Part shown: positions 31,450-40,905 of the stretch, piece after piece
Numbering within the stretch: position 1 is the first letter of the stretch
Layout of the letters: each line of letters opens with the position of its first letter
From: Xanthomonas arboricola pv. guizotiae
GTDB taxonomy: Bacteria; Pseudomonadota; Gammaproteobacteria; Xanthomonadales; Xanthomonadaceae
Assembly (NCBI RefSeq): GCF_002940205.1
Contig: NZ_MDSK01000005.1
Coordinates: 102,237 to 166,236 of the forward strand
Length of the DNA stretch: 64,000 nt
Reading direction: 5' to 3'
Notes under the pieces: generated by a model
Database searches by the model: none
Seen by the model: the letters and a program-made list of their open reading frames with translations, nothing else
Told to the model about the DNA's origin: nothing
Made by a program: the position numbers and the translations under genes

Positions 31450-34400
31450 GCGTTGCCGCCTTCAGCATCCGTCGCCCGGTCACCACCATCATGTGCTTCG
31501 TGTCGCTGGTGGTGGTGGGCCTGATCGCCGCGTTCCGGCCGCCATTGGAGGCGCTGCCGGATATTTCCGCGCCATTCCTGTTCGTGCAATTGCCGTACAC
31601 CGGCTCCACCCCGGACGAGGTGGAACGCAACCTGGTGCGGCCGGCCGAAGAAGCGCTGGCGACGATGACCGGCATCAAGCGCATGCGCTCGACCGCCACC
31701 GCCGACGGCGCCAATATCTTCATCGAGTTCTCCGACTGGGACCGCGATATCGCCATTGCCGCCTCCGATGCACGCGAGCGGCTGGACGCGGTACGCGACG
31801 ATTTCCCTGAGGATCTGCAGCGTTTCCAAGTCTTCAAATGGTCCAGCAGCGACGAGCCGGTGCTGAAGGTGCGGCTGGCGAGTCAGACCGATCTGACCGG
31901 CGCATACGACATGCTCGACCGCGAGTTCAAGCGGCGCATCGAGCGTATTCCCGGCGTGGCCAAGGTGGAGATTTCCGGTGCACCGCCGAACGAAGTCGAG
32001 ATTGCGATTGCGCCCGACCGGCTTACCGCGCACGACCTCAGCCTCAACGACTTGAGCGAGCGCTTGAGCAAGCTCAATTTCTCGGTGTCTGCCGGCCAGA
32101 TCGACGACAACGGGCAGCGCATCCGCGTGCAGCCGATCGGTGAACTGCGCGACCTGCAGGAATTACGCGAGCTGGTGCTCAATGCCAAAGGCGTGCGGCT
32201 GGGCGACATCGCGCAGGTGCGGCTCAAGCCGACGCGCATGAATTACGGGCGCCGTCTGGATGGGCGCCCGGCGATCGGGTTGGATGTCTACAAGGAGCGC
32301 AGCGCCAATCTGGTGGAAGTGTCCAAGGCGGCCTTGAAAGAGGTCGAAGACATCCGCGCCCAGCCGGCGATGCGCGATGTGCAGGTCAAGGTGATCGACA
32401 ACCAGGGCAAGGCGGTGACCTCGTCGCTGGCCGAGCTGGCCGAAGCTGGCGCGGTGGGCCTGTTGCTCTCGATCACGGTGTTGTTCTTCTTCCTGCGGCA
32501 TTGGCCATCGACGTTGATGGTGACGCTGGCGATCCCGATCTGCTTCGCCATCACCTTGGGCTTCATGTATTTCGTCGGGGTCACGCTCAACATCCTGACC
32601 ATGATGGGCCTGCTGCTGGCGGTGGGCATGCTGGTGGACAACGCGGTGGTGGTGGTGGAAAGCATCTACCAGGAACGCGAGCGCATGCCCGGCCAACCGC
32701 AGCTTGCGGCGCTGCTGGGGACACGCAGCGTGGCCATCGCGCTCAGCGCCGGCACCTTGTGCCATTGCATCGTGTTCGTGCCGAACCTGTTCGGCGAGAC
32801 CAACAACATCAGCATCTTCATGGCGCAGATTGCGATCACCATTTCGGTGTCGTTGCTGGCGTCGTGGCTGGTGGCGATCAGCCTGATTCCGATGTTGTCG
32901 GCACGCATGAAGACGCCGCCGATGGTGACCTCCGAGCGCGGCGTGATCGCGCGGCTGCAGCGCCGTTACGCCAAGGTGCTGGCATGGACGCTGGCGCATC
33001 GCGGCTGGAGCGTGGCCGGTATCATTCTGGTCAGTGCGATCAGCCTGGTGCCGATGAAGCTGACCAAGGTCGACATGTTCGGTGGCGACGGTGGCAACGA
33101 GGCCTTCATTCAATACCAGTGGAAGGGCTCGTACACGCGCGAGCAGTTGGGCGAAGAGATCGGCCGTGTCGAAAACTATCTGGAAGCCAATCGCGCCAAG
33201 TACCACATCACGCAGATCTACTCCTGGTTCAGTGAAATAGAAGGCAGCAATACGGTGGTGACCTTCGATGCGAGCAAGGTCAAGGACCTGCCGCCGCTGC
33301 TGGAAAAAATCCGCAAGCAGCTGCCGCGGTCCGCGCGCGCCGATTACAGCATCGGCAACCAGGGCGATGGCGGCAATGGCAATCAAGGCGTGCAGGTGCA
33401 GTTGGTCGGCGATTCGACCGATGCATTGAAAGCGCTGGCCGACGATGTGATGCCGCTGCTGGCGCAGCGCAAGGAATTGCGCGACGTGCATGTGGACACG
33501 GGCGACCGCACCAGCGAGCTGGCGATCCGGGTCGACCGCGAGCGCGCAGCTGCGTTCGGATTCAGTGCCGAGCAGGTGGCCAGTTTCGTCGGGCTGGCAT
33601 TGCGCGGTACGCCGCTGCGCGAGTTCCGCCGCGGCGACAACGAGGTGCCGGTGTGGGTGCGGTTTGCGGGCGCCGAGCAGAGCAAGCCGGAAGACCTGGC
33701 CAGCTTCACGGTGCGTACCAAGGATGGCCGCAGCGTGCCGTTGCTGAGTCTGGTGGAGGTGCAGATCCGTCCGGCCGCCACCCAGATCGGGCGCACCAAT
33801 CGGCAGACGACGCTGACAATCAAGGCCAATCTTGCCGAGAAGGTCACCGTGCCGGAGGCGCGCGCGGCGATGGAGGCACCACTCAAGGCGATGCGTTTCC
33901 CGGCCGGCTACAGCTACACCTTCGACGGCGGCGATTATCAGAACGACGGCGAGGCGATGGGCCAGATGGTGTTCAATCTGGTGATCGCGTTGGTGATGAT
34001 TTACGTGGTGATGGCAGCGGTGTTCGAGTCGCTGCTGTTCCCGGCGGCGATCATGAGCGGCGTGCTGTTTTCGATCTTCGGGGTGTTCTGGCTGTTCTGG
34101 ATCACCGGCACCTCGTTCGGCATCATGTCCTTCATCGGCATTCTGGTGCTGATGGGGGTGGTGGTGAACAACGGCATCGTGATGATCGAGCACATCAACA
34201 ACCTGCGCCGCCGCGGCATGGGCCGCACGCAGGCCTTGATCGAAGGCTCACGCGAGCGCTTGCGGCCGATCATGATGACGATGGGCACCGCGATCCTGGC
34301 GATGGTGCCGATCTCGCTGACCAGCACCACGATGTTCAGCGACGGCCCGCCGTACTTCCCGATGGCACGCGCAATCGCCGGCGGGTTGGCGTTTTCGACG

Positions 34401-34532
34401 GTGGTCAGCCTGCTGTTCCTGCCCACGATCTACGCGATCCTCGACGACATGAGCAGCGGTGCAGCAGCCCTGGTGCAGCGCGCGCGTGGTGTGCCGAGGA
34501 CGAGGCCGTCGGGCGCTGCGTTGGAGTCTTGA
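31446..34532 (+). CDS. RND efflux permease 2
   Basis: A 1028-residue RND permease of standard length. The N-terminus FSIRRPVTTIMCF and LPDISAPFLFVQLPYTG are typical of the family, and helix 4 carries LLLAVGMLVDNAVVVVES with the proton-relay Asp. It overlaps the preceding permease gene by four bases (ATGA), making adaptor-permease-permease one translationally coupled operon. No outer-membrane factor is encoded here, so a TolC elsewhere must serve. Drug or metabolite substrate cannot be predicted. Confidence 0.92.
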   Translation: MSVAAFSIRRPVTTIMCFVSLVVVGLIAAFRPPLEALPDISAPFLFVQLPYTGSTPDEVERNLVRPAEEALATMTGIKRMRSTATADGANIFIEFSDWDRDIAIAASDARERLDAVRDDFPEDLQRFQVFKWSSSDEPVLKVRLASQTDLTGAYDMLDREFKRRIERIPGVAKVEISGAPPNEVEIAIAPDRLTAHDLSLNDLSERLSKLNFSVSAGQIDDNGQRIRVQPIGELRDLQELRELVLNAKGVRLGDIAQVRLKPTRMNYGRRLDGRPAIGLDVYKERSANLVEVSKAALKEVEDIRAQPAMRDVQVKVIDNQGKAVTSSLAELAEAGAVGLLLSITVLFFFLRHWPSTLMVTLAIPICFAITLGFMYFVGVTLNILTMMGLLLAVGMLVDNAVVVVESIYQERERMPGQPQLAALLGTRSVAIALSAGTLCHCIVFVPNLFGETNNISIFMAQIAITISVSLLASWLVAISLIPMLSARMKTPPMVTSERGVIARLQRRYAKVLAWTLAHRGWSVAGIILVSAISLVPMKLTKVDMFGGDGGNEAFIQYQWKGSYTREQLGEEIGRVENYLEANRAKYHITQIYSWFSEIEGSNTVVTFDASKVKDLPPLLEKIRKQLPRSARADYSIGNQGDGGNGNQGVQVQLVGDSTDALKALADDVMPLLAQRKELRDVHVDTGDRTSELAIRVDRERAAAFGFSAEQVASFVGLALRGTPLREFRRGDNEVPVWVRFAGAEQSKPEDLASFTVRTKDGRSVPLLSLVEVQIRPAATQIGRTNRQTTLTIKANLAEKVTVPEARAAMEAPLKAMRFPAGYSYTFDGGDYQNDGEAMGQMVFNLVIALVMIYVVMAAVFESLLFPAAIMSGVLFSIFGVFWLFWITGTSFGIMSFIGILVLMGVVVNNGIVMIEHINNLRRRGMGRTQALIEGSRERLRPIMMTMGTAILAMVPISLTSTTMFSDGPPYFPMARAIAGGLAFSTVVSLLFLPTIYAILDDMSSGAAALVQRARGVPRTRPSGAALES

Positions 34533-34975
34533 ACGAAGCAAGGCGCGTTAAGCCCCTCTCCCGGCGGGAGAGGGGTTGGGGTGAGGGTACGGTGTCTCCG
34601 GCTGGTACGACGACCAAAGCACCCGCCCGTCAGTCACCGGCTTCGGCGAGGGGCGACAGCGCGGCCGGGCATCGGCTCTTCGGCTCGACAGACATCCTGT
34701 CTGACTCGCCGTCGCGGCACATCCGTGTGCCGCTCTACGCCAATCCCCGGCCACGCTGCCGCCTCGGTATGTCATCGCCATGGCTCCGAGCAGAAGCCGC
34801 GTACCCAGGGATGCTTGGAAAGATTTTCTTCGGCTTACGAGCGAACACGGCAGTGATCGCCGTCGCGCAGGATCACCCGATCTCCAATGCCGTCCTTAGC
34901 GAATCAGCACATCTGTATCGATGGGCAGATTCGAAGCCATCCAACGATCAACCCGCTGGAATGGCGCCCAGCCAA
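34533..34975. other. Repeat-containing intergenic region
   Basis: This 443-base stretch lies between the efflux operon and the converging eda stop. It holds three inverted repeats: CCCCTCTCCC/GGGAGAGGGG at 34553-34575, CAGACA-TCC-TGTCTG at 34689-34703, and GCGGCAC-ATCCGT-GTGCCGC at 34714-34733. No ORF with protein features is seen. The first repeat may also help end transcription. Confidence 0.6.
34553..34575 (+). repeat. Perfect CT-rich hairpin, Xanthomonas-type repeat
   Basis: A 10-base stem CCCCTCTCCC/GGGAGAGGGG with loop GGC, 20 bases after the permease 2 stop and followed by TTGGGGTGAGGG. It may act as a transcript-stabilising hairpin or weak terminator; there is no T-run. Confidence 0.65.
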
Positions 34976-35635
34976 TCAGCCCGCACGTACCTGCCGCACG
35001 ATCGCAGCCGCCTTGGCCGAGCTCTCCTTGACCTTGTCCCACTGGCCCTGCGCCAGCCAGTCCTTGGGCACCATCCACGAGCCGCCGATGCACAGCACGT
35101 TCGGCTGCGACAGGAACTCGGCCGCGTTGGCCTCGCTGATGCCGCCGGTGGGGCAGAGCTTGAGTTCGGACAGCGGGCCGGCCAGGCCCTTGAGCATCTG
35201 CAAGCCGCCCACCGCGGTGGCGGGGAACAGCTTGCACACGCGGAAGCCCAGGCCCATCAGGGTCAGCAGCTCGGTCGGCGTGGCCGCGCCGGGCACGGCC
35301 GGGATCGGCGCATCGGCAAGCAGGCGCGCCAGCGGCGCCGGCGTGCCGGGGGTGACCAGGAAGTCGGCACCGGCATCCACCGACTGACGCAGTTGCAGCT
35401 CGCTCAGCACGGTGCCGGCGCCGATCACGATGTTGGGCAGCTCGCGCTTGAGCACGGCCAGCGCTTCGATCGCGACCGGGGTGCGCAGGGTCAGTTCGAT
35501 CGCGGGCAGGCCGCCTTCGAGCAGCGCATCGGCGACGCGGCGCGCCTGGTCCAGCGTGTCCACGGTGACCACCGGCAGGATGCCGGCGTCGCGCAACAGC
35601 TGTTCGGCGGTGTTCTGGGTCTGGGCAATCGTCAT
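34976..35635 (-). CDS. eda: 2-dehydro-3-deoxy-phosphogluconate (KDPG) aldolase
   Basis: Last step of the Entner-Doudoroff pathway: cleaves KDPG to pyruvate and glyceraldehyde 3-phosphate. The 219-residue TIM-barrel protein shows the Glu of AIELTLRTP, the Schiff-base Lys in GFRVCKLFPA and the phosphate-binding CPTGGI. The ATG at 35635 has CGGAG upstream. It is the last gene of the zwf-glk-pgl-edd-eda operon, 52 bases after edd. Confidence 0.96.
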   Translation of the reverse strand: MTIAQTQNTAEQLLRDAGILPVVTVDTLDQARRVADALLEGGLPAIELTLRTPVAIEALAVLKRELPNIVIGAGTVLSELQLRQSVDAGADFLVTPGTPAPLARLLADAPIPAVPGAATPTELLTLMGLGFRVCKLFPATAVGGLQMLKGLAGPLSELKLCPTGGISEANAAEFLSQPNVLCIGGSWMVPKDWLAQGQWDKVKESSAKAAAIVRQVRAG

Positions 35636-35687
35636 TGCAACTCCGTTAGACGGCGACCGCGAGGCGGTCGCGCAGAGGGAAGGGGAA

Positions 35688-37604
35688 TCAGGCGTCCTTG
35701 GACTCGTGCGGAGCGGCGGCGGCCGCTGCATCGGCGCCGAGTTCGTACTCGGCGTCGTAGCTCCACAGCGCGCCGTCCGGACGGGTCGGGCCGCAGGAAA
35801 TCGAGATGGCGCCCTGGTCGGCCGGGCCAACCACCTGGCGGTTGATGGCGAACAGGTTGCGCCCCAGGTCGTTGCCCGCCAACGAGGTGTTGGGTGCGAC
35901 CTCGCGCGATGCCCACTCTTCGGCCGAGACCAGCACTTCCAGCGTGCCGGCTTCGCCGTCCAGGCGCACGATGTCGCCTTCGCGCACGCGCCCGATCGGA
36001 CCGCCGCGTGCGGCCTCTGGCGTCATATGGATCGCCGCCGGGAACTTGCCCGAGGCACCGGACAGACGGCCGTCGGTGACCAATGCCACGCGCCGGCCCT
36101 GGTTCTGCAACAGGCCCAGCAACGGCGCCATCGAATGCAGTTCCGGCATGCCGTTGGCACGCGGGCCCTGGTAACGCAGCACCACCACGAAATCGTGCGG
36201 CAGCACACCGGCGGCATGCAGCTTGTTGAGCACCTGCGGTGTGTCGATCACCACTGCCGGCGCTTCGATCGTGCGGTGCTGCGGCTTGACGGCCGACAAC
36301 TTGATCAGCGAACGGCCCAGGTTGCCGCGCAGCAGGCGCAGGCCGCCTTGCGATTCGAATGCGGCGCTGACCGGCCGCGCCACGCTGTCGTCGGCGGTGG
36401 TCGCCGTGCCGGGCACGTAGACGACCTTGCCGTCCTGCAGGCGCGGTTCGTTGGCATAGGCGCGCATGCCGCCTTCGACCACGGTGGGCAGGTCGTCGTG
36501 CATCAGCCCGGCGTCCATCAGCTCGCGGAACACGAAGGCGGTGCCGCCCGCGGCCTGGAAGCGGTTCACGTCGGCTTCGCCGTTGGGGTAGATACGGGTC
36601 AGCAGCGGCACGGTCTGCGAGATCAGATCCATGTCGTCCCAGGTCAGCACGATGCCGGCCGCACGCGCCACCGCGATCCAGTGGATGGTGTGATTGGTCG
36701 AACCACCGGTGGCCATCAGCGCGACCACCGCATTGACGATGGCACGCTCGTCGATCAGGCGACCGAACGGACGGAAGTCCTGGCCCAGCGCGGAGATCGC
36801 CAGCGCACGTGCGGTGCCCTCACGGGTCAGCGCATCGCGCAACTGCAGTTCCGGGTTGACGAACGAGGCGCCAGGCAGCTGCACGCCCATCGCCTCGAGC
36901 AACACCTGGTTGGAATTGGCTGTGCCGTAGAAGGTGCAGGTGCCGGGCGAGTGATACGAGGACGACTCGGCCTCCAGCAATTCGGCGCGGGTGGCTTCGC
37001 CGGCGGCGTAGCGCTCGCGCACCTCGGCCTTCTGCTTGTTCGGAATGCCCGGCGTCATCGGGCCGGCCGGCATGAACAGCGCCGGCAGATGCCCGAACGC
37101 CAGTGCGCCGATCAGCAGGCCCGGCACGATCTTGTCGCACACGCCCAGGTACACCACGCTGTCGAACATGTCGTGGCTGAGACCGATCGCCGCGGCCTGG
37201 GCGATGTTGTCGCGCGAGAACAGCGACAGCTCCATGCCGGCGCGGCCCTGGGTCACGCCGTCGCACATCGCCGGCACGCCGCCGGCGACCTGCGCGGTGG
37301 CACCGAGCGTACGCGCGGTGTCGCGGATCAGCTGCGGGTAATGCTCGAACGGCTGATGCGCCGACAGCATGTCGTTGTAGGCGGTGATGATGCCCAGGTT
37401 GGGCGTGGCCGCACCGCGCAGGCGCGACTTGTCGGTCGGCTCGGACGCGGCGAAACCATGCGCCAGGTTGCCGCAGCTCAAACGGCTACGGAACGGACCC
37501 TCGCGCAGGGCGGCATCGAGACCGGCCAGATACGCCGCGCGCGACGGCGCGCTGCGCTTGCGGATACGGTCGGTGACAGCTTGGATGTTCGGATGCAGGC
37601 TCAT
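35688..37604 (-). CDS. edd: 6-phosphogluconate dehydratase
   Basis: Converts 6-phosphogluconate to KDPG using a [4Fe-4S] cluster. The 638-residue IlvD/Edd-family protein carries the cluster-associated Cys motifs GVPAMCDGVTQG, LGVCDKIVPG and the TGGSTNHTIH segment. Length matches Edd rather than the shorter IlvD, and the operon context confirms the role. The C-terminus ends in an Ala-rich acidic tail. Confidence 0.97.
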   Translation of the reverse strand: MSLHPNIQAVTDRIRKRSAPSRAAYLAGLDAALREGPFRSRLSCGNLAHGFAASEPTDKSRLRGAATPNLGIITAYNDMLSAHQPFEHYPQLIRDTARTLGATAQVAGGVPAMCDGVTQGRAGMELSLFSRDNIAQAAAIGLSHDMFDSVVYLGVCDKIVPGLLIGALAFGHLPALFMPAGPMTPGIPNKQKAEVRERYAAGEATRAELLEAESSSYHSPGTCTFYGTANSNQVLLEAMGVQLPGASFVNPELQLRDALTREGTARALAISALGQDFRPFGRLIDERAIVNAVVALMATGGSTNHTIHWIAVARAAGIVLTWDDMDLISQTVPLLTRIYPNGEADVNRFQAAGGTAFVFRELMDAGLMHDDLPTVVEGGMRAYANEPRLQDGKVVYVPGTATTADDSVARPVSAAFESQGGLRLLRGNLGRSLIKLSAVKPQHRTIEAPAVVIDTPQVLNKLHAAGVLPHDFVVVLRYQGPRANGMPELHSMAPLLGLLQNQGRRVALVTDGRLSGASGKFPAAIHMTPEAARGGPIGRVREGDIVRLDGEAGTLEVLVSAEEWASREVAPNTSLAGNDLGRNLFAINRQVVGPADQGAISISCGPTRPDGALWSYDAEYELGADAAAAAAPHESKDA

Positions 37605-37659
37605 TGGCTACCGGCTATGAGAAACGGGGAAGGTAATCACGCTGTTCTTTTCGTAGATA

Positions 37660-37679
37660 CCCGCACATGGATGTGCGGG
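37660..37679. repeat. Hairpin in the pgl-edd spacer
   Basis: A perfect 9-base inverted repeat CCCGCACAT/ATGTGCGGG with loop GG. The T-run (TTTT) follows on the plus strand, opposite to the operon direction, so in the operon mRNA it would be a stable hairpin without a U-tract. Two near-identical strings (GGACTCGCAC) follow at 37690 and 37718. Confidence 0.7.
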
Positions 37680-37727
37680 CTTTTGCGAAGGACTCGCACA
37701 AAATCGGCTGTTGCGAGGGACTCGCAC

Positions 37728-38447
37728 CTACGCACACCAATGAACCCGCAACTTCGGGCCCGGCGGCTGCAGCGCCACGCGGATCGGATACTCGCTGACA
37801 TCGTCACCGGCCAACGCAGCCTGCAGCACGTCCAGCTTCTGCTTGCCGCGCAGCAACAGCAGGCGGGTCGGGATGGCGGCCAGCCCGGCCGGTGTCAGCG
37901 TGATCCGCAGCGGCCACTGGTTCGCGCCGGGGCAGCCGGTGGCATCCAGCGACGCGTAGGGCTGCGGGCTGGACAGCGCCTTGCTCAGATCGGTCGAGCC
38001 CGGAAACAGCGAGGCAGTATGCCCGTCGCCGCCCATGCCCAGCACCGCCAGACAGGCCGGTTCGGCATGCCTGGCCTGCAGGTTCGCGGTGTGCACGCAC
38101 TCGGGCAACTGCTTGCCCGGGCGCACCAGCGGAATGAAAGTGGCCGCCGGTGCGTGAGTCAAAAAGCTGTGATTGACCAGCCAGGCATTGCTGTCCTGAT
38201 CCTGCGGCGAGAGCCAGCGCTCATCGACCAGGCCCACTTCCACCCGCGACCAGTCCAACGGACGGTGGGCGAGCGATTCGTACACCGGCGCCGGGGTGGT
38301 GCCGCCGGACAGCAGCATGCGCGCCTGGCCGCGGCGCGAAATCTCCTGTTCCAGCAGGTCGGCCATCTCGCTGGCCACCGCCTCGGTCCATTCGGCCGGG
38401 TCGTCGTAGCGCACCAGTGTGATGCGCGGATTGTCCTGCAGGTTCAT
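37728..38447 (-). CDS. pgl: 6-phosphogluconolactonase
   Basis: Hydrolyses 6-phosphogluconolactone. The 239-residue NagB-like protein has LSGGTTPAPVYESLA, VGLVDERWL and GMGGDGHTASLFPG, the signatures of the Pgl (DevB) family. The start overlaps the glk stop by four bases (ATGA). A 123-base spacer with a hairpin separates it from edd, the largest gap in the operon. Confidence 0.95.
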   Translation of the reverse strand: MNLQDNPRITLVRYDDPAEWTEAVASEMADLLEQEISRRGQARMLLSGGTTPAPVYESLAHRPLDWSRVEVGLVDERWLSPQDQDSNAWLVNHSFLTHAPAATFIPLVRPGKQLPECVHTANLQARHAEPACLAVLGMGGDGHTASLFPGSTDLSKALSSPQPYASLDATGCPGANQWPLRITLTPAGLAAIPTRLLLLRGKQKLDVLQAALAGDDVSEYPIRVALQPPGPKLRVHWCA

Positions 38448-39451
38448 CGCTGCTCCCCTGGATGCTGACGCTGCGCATCCACCGCATAGGCGGCGGCGCC
38501 GAGCAGGCCGGCATGCGGGTGCATGACCGCCAGCGACGGCACCCGCGACATGATCGCGGAGAAGCGTCCCTTGTGTTCGAAGCGCTGGCGGAAGCCGGAA
38601 TGCTGCAGCGAATCCAGCACCTTGGGCACCAGCCCGCCGGTGAGGAACACGCCGTCCCAGGCGCCCTGCATCAGCACCATGTCGCCGGCGATCGCACCGA
38701 AGATGGCGCAGAACAGATCGATGGTACGCGACGAGCGCGGGTCGCCCGCCGCCGCACGCGCGGTAATGTCCTTGGGCTGCAGCGGGCCCGGGTCGACCCC
38801 GGCGATCTCGCTGAGCGCGCGATGGATGTTGACCAGGCCCGGGCCGCAGATCAGGCGCTCGTTGGAAACCCGGCCGAACTGCTCGGAAAGGATCTCCAGG
38901 ATGCGGATCTCCTCCGGCGTGCCGGGCGGGAAGCTGACATGGCCGCCTTCGGTTTCCAGCGGAAAGCAACGCCCGTTGCGGATGATCAGCCCACCCACGC
39001 CCAGCCCGGTGCCCGGGCCGATCACGCCGTAGTTGCGCGGCTGATCGATCGGTGCCGGCCGCCAGCTGGCGCCGCCGACCTGCACCACGTCCTGCGGGCG
39101 CAGCAGGCTGATCGCCATCGCCTGCGCGGCGAAGTCGTTGATCAGGTGCAGGGTGCTGAAGCCCAGCATCGCCGCGGTGCGCGAGCGCGAGATCACCCAC
39201 GGATGGTTGGTGATGCGCGCCTCGTCGCCGTCCACGCGGCCGGCCACGGCGAACACGCCCTGGGTGGCCTGCACGCCGATCTGGTCGAGGTAATAGCGCG
39301 CCGCTTCGCCGAGCGAGCCGAAATCGACCACCGCGAATTCGCGCGAGGTGTCATCCAGCAGCGGCACCGAGGCGTCGACGTCGGCCAGCGCGAAGCGCGC
39401 GTTGGTTCCGCCGATATCGGCAACCAGCACCGGCTTGGAAGGAGCGCTCAT
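38444..39451 (-). CDS. glk: Glucokinase
   Basis: Phosphorylates glucose with ATP to feed the Entner-Doudoroff pathway. The 335-residue protein has the phosphate motif VADIGGTNARFA at the N-terminus, LINDFAAQA (catalytic Asp region), GPGTGLGVGGL and TEGGHVSFPP, typical of bacterial Glk (non-ROK). It overlaps zwf upstream and pgl downstream by four bases each, so the three are translationally coupled. Confidence 0.95.
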   Translation of the reverse strand: MSAPSKPVLVADIGGTNARFALADVDASVPLLDDTSREFAVVDFGSLGEAARYYLDQIGVQATQGVFAVAGRVDGDEARITNHPWVISRSRTAAMLGFSTLHLINDFAAQAMAISLLRPQDVVQVGGASWRPAPIDQPRNYGVIGPGTGLGVGGLIIRNGRCFPLETEGGHVSFPPGTPEEIRILEILSEQFGRVSNERLICGPGLVNIHRALSEIAGVDPGPLQPKDITARAAAGDPRSSRTIDLFCAIFGAIAGDMVLMQGAWDGVFLTGGLVPKVLDSLQHSGFRQRFEHKGRFSAIMSRVPSLAVMHPHAGLLGAAAYAVDAQRQHPGEQR

Positions 39452-40905
39452 GCGGTGTGTCCCTGTGCGTCGGTGGCCGGGGGCAGGAAGGCCGCCGCGG
39501 CATCGGGACCCCAGCTGCCGGCCGGGTAGGGCTGCAGCGGCAGCTGCGCGTCTTTCCACGCATCGCTGACGCTGTCGATCCACGACCAGGCGGCCTTGAC
39601 CTCGTCGTCGCGCACGAACAGCGCCGGGTTGCCGTTGAAGGCATCCACGAACAGGCGCTCGTAGGCGATACGGCGGTGCAGGCCGGTCGGCACCGACAGT
39701 TCCAGTTCCAGCGGCTGCAGTTCGATCGCGCCCCATTCCGGGCCGGCCAGGCTGCTCATCAGGCCAAGCTCGATGTTTTCCTGCGGCTGCAGCTGGAAGG
39801 TCAGCCGGTTGGGCACCGCGTTCTGCCGGTCCGGACGCTCGAACAACCAATGCGTCACCGGCTTGAGCGTGACCACGATACGGGTGGAGCGCTCGGCCAG
39901 GCGCTTGCCGGTGCACAGGTGGAATGGCACCCCGGCCCAGCGCCAGTTGTCGATATGCGCGGTCACCGCGACGAAGGTTTCCACGTCGCTGCCTTCCGGC
40001 GGGTGGTAGGCCTGCGCCGGCTGGCCGTTGATAGTGCCGGCGGTGTAGCGGCCGCGCACGCTGTCGTGGGCGGCATGTTCGGCGGTCATCGGGCGCAGCG
40101 CGCGCAGCACCTTGACCTTTTCGTCGCGGATGCGGTCGGCTTCCAGCGACGCCGGCGGCTCCATCGCGACCAAACATAGCAGCTGCAGGATATGGCTCTG
40201 CACCATGTCGCGCAGCGCGCCGGAGCGCGCGTAGTAGGCATCGCGCCCGTCCACGCCTTCGCTTTCGGCCACCAGGATCTGCACCGACTCGATGTAGGTA
40301 CGGTTCCACACCGCTTCCAGCAACGTATTGCCGAAGCGCAGCGCGATCAGGTTCTGCACCGCCGCCTTGCCCAGGTAATGGTCCAGGCGGAACACGCGGT
40401 CTTCGTCGATCAGCGCGCCGATCGACTGCAGGATCTCGCGGGCGCTGTCCGAGTCGTGGCCGATCGGCTTTTCCAGCATCAGCCGGTGCGGCGCGGCCAG
40501 CGCACCGCCCAGGGCCAGGCCCTGGCAGGTGCTGATGTACAGGCCCGGCGGAATCGCCAGGTAGCTCACGCACTGGCGGCTGGCAAGCTCGCGTACGGCA
40601 TTGGCCACCGACTCGGCATCGCGCAGATCCACCGAGCGATAGTCGACCCGCTGCAGCAGCGTCTCGATCTGCTCGGGCGTGGCGATCGGCAGCGCAGCGG
40701 TCAGGCGCGGCCGCAGGACCTCGCGGAATGCCTCGGTGTCGTGCGGCGACAGCGCCAGCGCACGGATACGGAAGTCCTCCGGCAGCAGGCCATCGATGAA
40801 CAATCGCAGCAGGGACGGGAAGAGATAGCGCTGGGCGAGATCGCCGGTGGCGCCGAACAGGATCAGGGTGTTGTGCATGGACCGAATTTCGGATTCTGGA
40901 GACAT
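39448..40905 (-). CDS. zwf: Glucose-6-phosphate 1-dehydrogenase
   Basis: Oxidises glucose 6-phosphate to the lactone with NADP+, the entry to the Entner-Doudoroff and pentose-phosphate routes. The protein has the dinucleotide motif FGATGDLAQR, LEKPIGHD, and the substrate-binding signature RLDHYLGKAAVQN. It is 485 residues from the ATG at 40905; another ATG at 40878 immediately before the Rossmann motif would give 476 residues. Neither has a convincing ribosome binding site. It is the first gene of the operon. Confidence 0.95.
   Translation of the reverse strand: MSPESEIRSMHNTLILFGATGDLAQRYLFPSLLRLFIDGLLPEDFRIRALALSPHDTEAFREVLRPRLTAALPIATPEQIETLLQRVDYRSVDLRDAESVANAVRELASRQCVSYLAIPPGLYISTCQGLALGGALAAPHRLMLEKPIGHDSDSAREILQSIGALIDEDRVFRLDHYLGKAAVQNLIALRFGNTLLEAVWNRTYIESVQILVAESEGVDGRDAYYARSGALRDMVQSHILQLLCLVAMEPPASLEADRIRDEKVKVLRALRPMTAEHAAHDSVRGRYTAGTINGQPAQAYHPPEGSDVETFVAVTAHIDNWRWAGVPFHLCTGKRLAERSTRIVVTLKPVTHWLFERPDRQNAVPNRLTFQLQPQENIELGLMSSLAGPEWGAIELQPLELELSVPTGLHRRIAYERLFVDAFNGNPALFVRDDEVKAAWSWIDSVSDAWKDAQLPLQPYPAGSWGPDAAAAFLPPATDAQGHTA

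Noticed and set aside
35412..38468. Plus-strand open frame of about 1018 codons across eda, edd and pgl
   Set aside because: Antisense to three confidently identified Entner-Doudoroff genes; no domain.
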